Assembly: GCF_964204645.1 (NCBI RefSeq)
Contig: NC_134025.1
Coordinates: forward strand, 18,322,001-18,386,000
Length of the DNA stretch: 64,000 bases
Origin: Tubulanus polymorphus
Taxonomy: Eukaryota; Nemertea; Palaeonemertea; Tubulaniformes; Tubulanidae
Reading direction: 5' to 3'
Made by a program: the position numbers and the translations under genes. Positions 35,243-43,100 of this stretch are shown here, piece after piece; position 1 is the stretch's first letter, and each line of letters starts with the position of its first letter. The notes under the pieces are model-generated. The model made no database searches, had not been told where the DNA came from, and was given only the letters and a program-made list of their open reading frames with translations.

Positions 35243-35899
35243 TTACTCTTTACACCAGTTTTTATGTTTAATTGTTTGGTAATGCTTTGATTTATGTGAT
35301 TTTGAATATTTACCTCCGCAATAACAATGAATTTTTTCATTAGGATTAAATCTTTTGAATTCATTTTCTAAATCACATTGAATTGCGATATGTTTAAAAG
35401 ATTTATTATTTTCTAAATCACACTGAATTGCAATATCTTTAAAAGAATTATTGTTTTCTAAATCACATTGAATTTCAATATTTGATGTATTTTCATTATA
35501 AATAATTTGTTTATTATCAAAATTACAATAATATAATTGTCGTTTTTCAATTCTTAAGTCTATCCTATCATTACCTTTTGAAAGTATTATATCACTTTCT
35601 CTTTCATTAAAAGGAAATTTAAGAATATTTATTATGTTTTCATCTAAATTACCTTTATAATTTAAAACTGTATTAAATATTTTAGGATTTTTGGCGCCAT
35701 TATCTAAAGTATCTATTAGTTCAGTAATTAAATATGTTTCATTTAATAATATTTGATTAATTATAGTAATATTATCAATTTTATATTGTCTTCCATATAC
35801 TAAATTTGTTGCTGAAATATAATTTCTAATGTTAAACTGTGAAAATGATTTATTGGTTTCATTGATTTCGATTTTGAAGTTGGGTTCTTCTTTCTTCAT
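35243..35899 (-). CDS. P3 zinc-finger protein, right-arm copy, full length
   Basis: 218 residues from MKKEEPNFKIEINE to KHKNWCKE. Layout: about 135 residues with no recognised domain, then three IQCDLENN..SFK repeats, then a finger with C-Y-C, H, H and H followed by W and a last Cys. The CxCGG..S..K..H..T..H..W pattern is like fingers in Polinton and giant-virus proteins, suggesting nucleic acid binding (inference). An in-frame GTG eight codons upstream lies in the tandem repeat and is not preferred. Confidence 0.65.
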   Translation of the reverse strand: MKKEEPNFKIEINETNKSFSQFNIRNYISATNLVYGRQYKIDNITIINQILLNETYLITELIDTLDNGAKNPKIFNTVLNYKGNLDENIINILKFPFNERESDIILSKGNDRIDLRIEKRQLYYCNFDNKQIIYNENTSNIEIQCDLENNNSFKDIAIQCDLENNKSFKHIAIQCDLENEFKRFNPNEKIHCYCGGKYSKSHKSKHYQTIKHKNWCKE

Positions 35900-35916
35900 T
35901 TTTATAACAAAATTAT

Positions 35917-36175
35917 TACTCACACTTTACTCACACTTTCAATATTGAAAATCTCAATTATTTTACTCACACGTTACTCACACTTTTAATATTGAAAATC
36001 TCAATTATTTTACTCACACTTTACTCACACTTTTAATATTGAACAATTTTATCATTTTACTCACACTTTACTCACACTTTTAATATTGAAAATCTAAATT
36101 ATTTTACTCACACTTTACTCACACTTTTAATATTGAACAATTTTATCATTTTATTAGCGCTTTTATATTAAAAAG
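35917..36175 (-). repeat. Tandem repeat upstream of the P3 zinc-finger gene (right arm)
   Basis: Mirror of 26277-26525: repeated ACTCACACTTTTAATATTGAA units with the same alternating linker words. Confidence 0.7.
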
Positions 36176-36244
36176 TGTGTTTATTTTTGGAAAAAAGCAA
36201 AAAAAAAAAAAATTTAATTTTTCTAAACTTATTTTTATTTCTTA

Positions 36245-36411
36245 ATTCGCTGATACTTTCTCTCCATATTTAGTTTTTATCTTTTCTAATTTCAATATCT
36301 TATGTTCAATTTCTTTTGTAACATCAACTAACTTTTTTATTTCAAATTGTTTTTTTCAAATGGTTTAATTCTGTTATTTATTGTTGCTAAGAATGCTTTT
36401 CTATCTCCCAT
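36245..36411 (-). pseudogene. Relic of the Polinton terminal gene, N-terminal half (right arm)
   Basis: ATG-initiated MGDRKAFLATINNRIKP on the minus strand right inside the terminal repeat, then a frameshift at a T-run near 36350 and a stop after SAN. With the left-arm relic it shows that both P3 ends descend from the same (right-hand) end of a Polinton 2-like element. Confidence 0.75.
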
Positions 36412-36491
36412 TTATTTGGAAAAAAAATTACTTGTGGTGATGAGTGGTCGACCTTCGACCTCTGATCTGAAAGCCTACTTTCCCAATTACT

Positions 36492-36497
36492 ACTGAG
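36492..36497 (+). repeat. Polinton 3 target-site duplication, right (ACTGAG)
   Basis: Second copy of the 6-bp duplication; together with 25955-25960 it brackets P3 exactly at the AG...CT termini. Confidence 0.9.
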
Positions 36498-37140
36498 ATT
36501 ACGTCTCGTTTCGCCGATGTACATCATATTACAGTCTTTACACGGTATCTTATAGACCCCGGACTCAATTAGCTCACTGTTGGGTTTATTTTTGGTTAAA
36601 ACATTAGTGAGTTTGTTATTATACTGAAAGACTAATCTAGTGTCGATGGTGCTTAATGTGGATTTAAAGCGTCCAACGTAGGTAAATACGGGATTATAAT
36701 ATTTTTTTGAGCTCTGCGCTTTGTGGTCAGGTCGTTACGTCCAAAGTGAGAAATTCGGGCTTTGAAATAAGCTTTGTTCAAAATTTTGTCTGGATAGGCT
36801 AGTTTCTTGAGAGCAGTTCTTATATGTTTGATTTCTTTATCTAAAAACGTTTCATCACAAATAAGTAGAGCTCGAAGAAATAATCCTTGGGCTATTCCAA
36901 TTTTGATGTTCAAAGGAGTAAATGAGAAAAAATGAAGATAAGCTTCAGCGTTAGTCGGTTTTCGATATACAGAGAATTTCAAATTTGTTTTAAAATAATG
37001 ATGCAATTATTTTCTTCCCACTCACAAGTGAAATTCAAAGTAGGATATAAAGAGTTTAAATAATGTAAGAATCCATTCACATTAAAATCGGGGGAAACTA
37101 AACAAAGAATATTGATACACCGGTCACAATCCTCTCTTTA
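36498..37140 (-). pseudogene. PLE reverse transcriptase C-terminus and proximal GIY-YIG
   Basis: Reads LNSLYPTLNFTCEWEE, then a stop-containing joint, FSVYRKPTNAEAYLHFFS (PLE RT motif near the thumb) and RALLICDETFLDKEIKHIRTA, then a linker. GVYKIPCKDCNMMYIGET follows, the GIY-YIG signature with the CCHH-type Cys pair, ending at the P3 insertion. Frame changes occur at about 37006 and 36650. Belongs to the Penelope-like family, whose RT-endonuclease mobilises the element. Confidence 0.8.
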
Positions 37141-37144
37141 ATCG

Positions 37145-38340
37145 TTATCTATAAAATACTTGAGTAAGGTCCTGGCGAGAGAACGTGTCCGTGCACAAAT
37201 CCGAATGAATGAATTGAAATACCGGATGATAATATTGAAGATAATATATTTTATTTACCTTGAACAAAGAATGATTTTCCTAATCCCTATTGTATATGAA
37301 TCCCTATCGTTCCGAAGCTTCTCCTGTCCTGCTGTCGACACTCGTCTTACTAAGGTACAGATTCTCTCCTCTCTCTCGATAGCGGCCCCCTTTCGTAGAA
37401 AGAACCGGCATTCTCAGAATTCCGATTCTCCCACGCAGGGTCTTCCGCTTTTTGGCAAGGAGCAGCTACCCAACTGTCATGACCGTTTTTAGTTACGGAA
37501 AATTTAGCCCTACTGATTTGCTGATCTAAGGGTTTTTTAGAAACTGATTTGCCGATATAAACTTTTTCTTCCAACCCTCCTGTCATGACGCGTTGTCATT
37601 TACTCACTCCTTGCTAGTCGTTGTTGAGAGAGCAGCTATTGTCTGTGAATTACCAACGAGCGCATACAGACAACAGAAACTTCAGACAGCTAGTTTTAAC
37701 ATTTAACACAAATTAATTTTTCTAAAACATTAGCGATTATTAACAATTTGTTCTTAAACAACATCTAGATTACTCAAATTAAATATCTTTTCAAAACTTT
37801 GTTTTCTTTTCTAATTACAGTACAAATTCATTGTTTCTTTTTTAATTATTATAATTAACTACGATTCGGAATACATTGTGATTGATTATCAATTCTTAAA
37901 TTATTTGAAATACTTATACTAATTATTTCATCTACAATTTAACTAATTCTATTTTAATACAGGATAAGCAAAACAACCACATCTTCCTAAACTTCCGGTT
38001 TTTCCTTTTACGGAAAGTAGCCGGGAATATCATCAAGTATCAGCGTGATCCCTTCACGAGCCTCATTATAAATACACTCCATTGTTCCGACCCAACCAAA
38101 TATGGTTCCAACTATTTAAAAGTTTTATATAAAGATTTTCTGAATGTTTGCCAGATCTCACAGCAGAAAAACCGAGAAAGAATTGTTGTTTATAGACTGA
38201 TTTATGGTTTGCGTTGGTAGATGAAAGCATCAAACAAGAACTTTCGTAATTCTTACTACTAGTACGTTCTTGTCTGACGGCTTTAACGTAACCCCCACGC
38301 ATACGGAAACAACATTAAGAACATTTCTAAATACTACGAA
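37145..38340. other. Unassigned insertion within the PLE
   Basis: Sits between two PLE RT blocks. No recognisable protein in any frame; the predicted short frames have no family features. A CACGAGCCTCATTATAAA word near 38056 resembles the CACGAGCCTCATAATTTAC of the inverted repeat at 15.9 kb. Probably another degraded mobile element. Confidence 0.35.
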
Positions 38341-38364
38341 ACATTTTCAAATACTACGAAAATC

Positions 38365-38410
38365 TAGCTGTGGATCAATATCATCCACGTAACGTCGCCA
38401 AATTTTGGGT
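38365..38410 (-). pseudogene. PLE reverse transcriptase catalytic-motif fragment
   Basis: The minus strand reads KIWRRYVDDIDPQ, the YVDD catalytic motif context of Penelope-like reverse transcriptases. Isolated by the insertion at 37145-38340 on one side and minisatellite DNA on the other. Confidence 0.6.
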
Positions 38411-38417
38411 CTACTTG

Positions 38418-38468
38418 TTCGACTGTTGAAATGATTTGACAGTTGAAATGATAAATTGTTTGACAGTT
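38418..38468 (+). repeat. Stray minisatellite units outside Polinton 3
   Basis: About two units of the 24-bp repeat with the TGAAATGATTTGACAG junction variant that also occurs at the outer part of both P3 arrays. They lie about 1.9 kb beyond the P3 terminus. Confidence 0.8.
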
Positions 38469-38533
38469 GAGAATTTCACTTTCGACATGTTCCAAAAATA
38501 AACCGGCAAGAACATTCGACAACTAACTCGCCT

Positions 38534-38676
38534 ATTTATACTACTTAACAGTGGGGAATCCCCAGCTGCGTGTTGAGACGTGTAAATTATAAGGCTTGTG
38601 ATTGGTTAGTGTAGTTTTCTAGAACCATCTAGAATCAACAGTAATGGGGAATACTCAACGTGTCGGGGATTTGTGT
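38534..38676 (-). repeat. Right copy of the long inverted repeat
   Basis: Reverse complement of 15782-15958: TATTTATACTACTTAACAGT, GGGGAATCCCCAGCTGCGTG, then a TAAATTATAAGGCTTGTGA block and AGAACCATCTAGAATCAAC. It lies directly before the BEL/Pao LTR. The two copies bracket 22.7 kb containing Polinton 1, the PLE and Polinton 3. Confidence 0.6.
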
Positions 38677-38900
38677 AAGGGTTAATTACAGCTAGGGGGT
38701 TAACGTTCTGTTTGGCTGGTCAGTGTACAGGTGGATGCACGCTGGCTATTGGTCAGTCGTGACAATTGGGTCAGGGGCTTAGTCAGTCTTTATATCAATG
38801 TATTATAGAGTATAAGTTTAGTTGGCAAATAAAGTGTGTGGAGATCACACAGACATTTATATTGAATCACGTCTTGACTTCTCACAGATCGTACCCACAT
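38673..38900 (+). repeat. Candidate BEL/Pao 5' LTR and primer-binding region
   Basis: Starts near TGTAAGGGTTAATTACAGC, has TATATC and AATAAAG signals, and is followed by TTTTTGGTCCCTCGGAGCG, which looks like the leader/primer-binding stretch. The LTR end is approximate because the 3' LTR lies outside the window. Confidence 0.45.
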
Positions 38901-39027
38901 GCTTTTTGGTCCCTCGGAGCGCGGAGATGTGAGTCCATACTCAAAACCTGGATTTATGACTTTATACTTTAACTTAATGTTCATACGCAAGACATGGATA
39001 TAAGGTGTTTTATCGTATTTCGTCGAG

Positions 39028-40065
39028 ATGTCTGAAAAGAGGTTAACAAGACGACGTGGAGGCCATTATGCGGCCGCAGGTAAACTAATTAAAGAGGCAG
39101 ATGCGATTATTGTGACTCAAACCGTTCAAAGACCGGATTTATTGCGTTTAGAAAGAATTTTTCGAGTTTAAATGATCAATTGGATTATATCGCAGTATTG
39201 GACTTGGAGATTTTGGACGCTATCGACGATGATGCGGCATATGAAACCAGTTTTTCAACGTATTCAGACGAACTACTTAAACTTCGAGACAAGCACCTTA
39301 CTTACGGTCAATATGTTTCTGAAAAAACTGCGAAACCGGTGCCACCTACTCCTGGTGATAAATCAAAAGTGCGATTACCTCACTTGTCTTTACCCAAATT
39401 CAGTGGGAAAATTCTAGAATGGGAACAGTTCTGGGACGGTTTTAAGGCTGCGGTGCATGATATTTCGGAAACTCTTATACCTGGGGTGCAGAAATTTCAG
39501 CATTTGCGTAATCAATTGGAAGGTGATGCTAAGAACTGTATTGCGGGTTTATCGTTAACCGCCGCTAATTACACTGCGGCGATAGTACTGTTAAAAGATC
39601 GTTATGGTCAAATTCATAAGATCGTATCTGCTCATCTGAAAGAATTAGTGGACTTACAAGCTCCTGCTGATTCACCATCGAGTTTCCGGACATTTCGTGA
39701 CTCTATAGAGTCTCATATAAGGTCGTTAGACGCGCTTGGTAAAAGTTCTGATTCTTATGGCGATATGTTATCATCTGTAATTCTGCATAAGTTACCGAGA
39801 TCCGAGAGTTAGAAGAAATTTAATTCGTTCTCGCGGAAATAAAGAGTTATCGTTACAGCAATTGCGTGATTTTATGTCGGAGGAACTGGAAATTATGAAT
39901 GCGGGATTAGATTACACTGTAGATGACTCTAGTGAACTTACGGATATTTCTAGTTTACCGGTTTTCGACAATAATCAACAAAACAGCAGTAATAAGTCTA
40001 CGAAGAATCTCAAATGTGGATTATGCGATAAACAACATAAAGTTACCGACTGTAATCTAAACGGG
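39028..40065 (+). pseudogene. gag: BEL/Pao gag, N-terminal part, frameshifted
   Basis: Starts MSEKRLTRRRGGHYAAAGKL at 39028. A frameshift near 39160 leads into the LDYIAVLDLEILDAIDDD region and the LPKFSGKILEWEQFWDGF signature of the BEL/Pao gag (DUF1759-type). A stop at 39810-39812 with another shift precedes the part to 40065, which begins the zinc-binding region (CGLCDKQHKVTDC). The rest of gag continues at 56163, after Polinton 2, in the same frame. Confidence 0.8.
40060..40065 (+). repeat. Polinton 2 target-site duplication, left (AACGGG)
   Basis: AACGGG immediately before AGTAATTAG; repeated at 56157-56162 after the opposite terminus. Confidence 0.95.
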
Positions 40066-40190
40066 AGTAATTAGAATATGTGGGTTTCATACCAGAGGAC
40101 GAGAGGACGAGACACCACTCATCACCACAAGTAATTTTTTTTTTCCTACTCATCACCACAATTAATTTTTTTTCCTAATAAATGGGGGAG
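40066..40190 (+). repeat. P2 left terminal inverted repeat
   Basis: AGTAATTAG, then GAGGACGAGAGGACGAGAC (a tandem pair of GAGGACGA), CACTCATCACCACAAGTAAT, a T-tract, a partial repeat of the CATCACCACA block, a second T-tract and CCTAATAAATGGGGGAG. The inner edge includes the polymerase start codon. Confidence 0.9.
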
Positions 40191-43100
40191 AATGAACACC
40201 AACTAGAAAACAATAATGTCAATAAAAATCAATATTATTGTCAATATTGTAAAAAATACATCGATACATCTAATAAAACACGACATGAAAAAACTGCAAA
40301 TCATATAAAAGATGTAATAGATTTTGAAACTCCAGAAAATTCCAATGAAAGAAAAGAACGATTAGAAAATATGAATGTGAATGAAATAAAATGTAAAGTT
40401 TGTGATGAATTTATAACAAAAAGGAATTATAATAGACATCTCGAAACAGAAAAACACCATCAAAATTTGAGAAATAATGTTTTAGGAATAGATTATTTTG
40501 ATGATAAACCTCAACAAGTAAAAGAATCAACTTCAAAAACTAAATCCATTTCAAATAAACCTTACATGGAAAATGTTAGAAATTATATTGATTCACTAGA
40601 AATAAAAGATACAATTGAAATCTTAGAAACATTACATAGTAAAATTGGTCCTGCAGCTATTATATTTAGATTTTTTAAAGGTACAACAATAGAAGATTAT
40701 AGTAAATTTAATGAAATAATAGAAAAAATACTAGATTTGATAACAGATGTTGAATATCCAAAAATTAGTATCTCTGGGAAAGTAAGTTTTATAAAGTCAG
40801 AAGAAAAAATGAATTATAATATTCAAACACACTCTGAAGAAATAATTTCAAAAACACAAATAAAAGAGAAGTTAGAAAAAATATTAAATGAATTTAAACG
40901 TCATATTGAAGAAAGATATTTTGAGGGTTCTGGCTTAACATTGAATGAAATTATATATTTAGATTTAAATGTTTATAATACAAAAAGGAATAAAACATCA
41001 AAAAGTAATAAAATGTTTAAAAATGATTCAAACTTTACAACAGAAAAGGATATGAAAGCATCAAGTTATATCAAATTACCGTTTACAACAAAAGCAGTAA
41101 TAAATATTCAAAATGAAGATAATAAATGTTTTCTATGGTCAATTATTAGTTGTTTACACCAAACAGAAGATATGACACATAGTTTTAGAATAACAAATTA
41201 CCGGAAATATGAAACATTATATAAAATTGATCAATATCCAGTAACTATAAAAATGATTCCTAAAATAGAAAAAGTTAATAATTTAAAAATAAATGTATTC
41301 GAATTAATGCAATTACCAAAGACAAAAGGTGAAAATATTAAAGATTATACATTGGAAGCTTTATATTTAACAGAATATTATGATGATGAAAATGCTATAG
41401 ATTTGTTATATTATAAAAAAGATGAAAATGAACATTATATGTGGTTAAAACAAATTGATTTATTCTTTAGAACAGAAAGTGATCATCATCGTAAAATTTA
41501 TCTATGTAGAAAATGTTTATCTAAATTTATGACTGAGAATACATTATTAAAACATAAAGAATTATGTGATAATAAAGATTTTTGTAAATTAATAATGCCA
41601 ACAGAAAAAGATTATAAATTGAAATTTACTAATCATAAATTTAAAAATATTGTTCCATTTGTAATTTATGGGGATTTTGAATCGTTGAATAAAGAATTAA
41701 CTGATCAAGATAGAAAAGAAATATATAACAAAAAGCAATTATTAAAATCAATGGATAAAGGAAATGAATTAAATGAAGACACAATACAAGACCCACCAAT
41801 TATAAATACAATTAAAAAAGTTCATCAAAGAGCTGCTGCTTATGGAATTTACATAAAATCAAATTATCCCGAATTATATGAAAGTCAATATATTTCTTTT
41901 AGAGGTGAAAATGTAGTTAATGATTTTTGTGATAAAATTATTGAATTAGAAAGTGATTTTGCAAAATTATTAAACAAAAATAAAAGAATAGTTTTGACAA
42001 AAGAAGATGAAATTGATTTTAATTATGCAACTCATTGTTGTTATTGTGAAAAACGTTTTTATTCATTTGATAAAAGAGTTAGAGATCATAATCATTTAAA
42101 TTCAAAATATCGTGGAGCTGCTCATGAAGATTGCAATTTACAAGCTAAAAAAGTAAATTTTGTACCAATATTATTTCATAATTTATCAGGATATGATACC
42201 CATCTATTTATAAAACAATTATCAGGAAAATTGGGTGCAATTAATCAAGAAATAGAAGAATATAATGCTATGAATGAAGCAAATGTAAGAAAATATGATT
42301 TTAAACTATTAGCTAAAACATCTGAAAATTATATTTCATTTCAATTTGGTTGCATTAGATTTTTAGATTCTTATAGATTTCTAGCAAGTTCATTAGATAA
42401 TTTATCAAAAAGTTTAGTTGATAATGATTTTGTTATAACTCGATATTATTATCCAAATGAACAAGATTTTAAATTATTGAGATATAAAGGCGCAATTCCT
42501 TATTCATTTTATAAAACACATGATGATTTTAATGTAACAGAATTATTAAAAGATCAATTTTATGATAAATTAAAAGAGGAGTATGTGAAAGACGAAGTTT
42601 TTGATAGAACATTAAATATTTGGAACCATTTTAAGATGAAAAATCATGGCGAATTAGTTGATTTATATTTAAAATCAGATGTTATGATATTAGCTGACAT
42701 ATTTGAAAAATTTAGAGAAGTTAATTTGAATCATTTTAATGTTGATCCTTGTTATTGCTACTCTAGTCCTGGTTTAACCTGGCAATGTGGTTTAAAATAT
42801 ACAAATGTAGAATTAGATTTATTAAAAGAACCAGATATGGTTTTATTATTTGAAAAATTAATTAGAGGTGGAATTAGTGGTGTTATGGGAGATAGGTATT
42901 TTAAAGCAAATGATGAATATAAATTATTATATATTGACGCCAATAATTTATATGGTTGGGCAATGATGCAACCTCAACCATATAAAAATTTTATATTAAC
43001 AGAAGTTGAAAATGGTGATAAAACTGATTGGGAAAGCGCAATTATTAGTTTAAAAGATGAAGCACCAATTGGTTATTTCTTTGTAGTTGATTTAGAATAT

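Larger units (their letters stand above)
25961..36491. mobile_element. Polinton element 3 (P3): giant palindromic non-autonomous derivative
   Basis: 10,531 bp bounded by terminal inverted repeats beginning AGTAATTGGGAAAGTAGG, with ACTGAG duplications. The two arms are inverted copies of one another from the termini to a centre near 33,125. Each arm has, outside in, the terminal repeat, an N-terminal relic of the terminal 108-residue gene, a tandem promoter-like repeat, a zinc-finger gene, a 24-bp minisatellite, a small membrane-protein gene and a second small gene. The arms are close to identical outside the minisatellite, which is about 5.0 kb on the left and 1.15 kb on the right. Polymerase, integrase, capsid and ATPase are absent, so mobility must come from helper Polintons. 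Confidence 0.85.
25364..38410 (-). mobile_element. Penelope-like element (PLE), fragmented, interrupted by Polinton 3
   Basis: The 3' region with a hammerhead-like motif (25364-25690), the GIY-YIG endonuclease split between 25685-25960 and 36498-36660, the RT C-terminal part (36653-37140) and an isolated YVDD block (about 38365-38410) all read on the minus strand in the correct order. Polinton 3 (25961-36491) and an unassigned 1.2-kb stretch (37145-38340) interrupt it. The 5' part of RT is missing. Confidence 0.75.

Noticed and set aside
37160-37586. Opposed frames of about 80-110 codons in the PLE insertion
   Set aside because: No family features; composition fits noncoding DNA, so only the unassigned insertion was reported.
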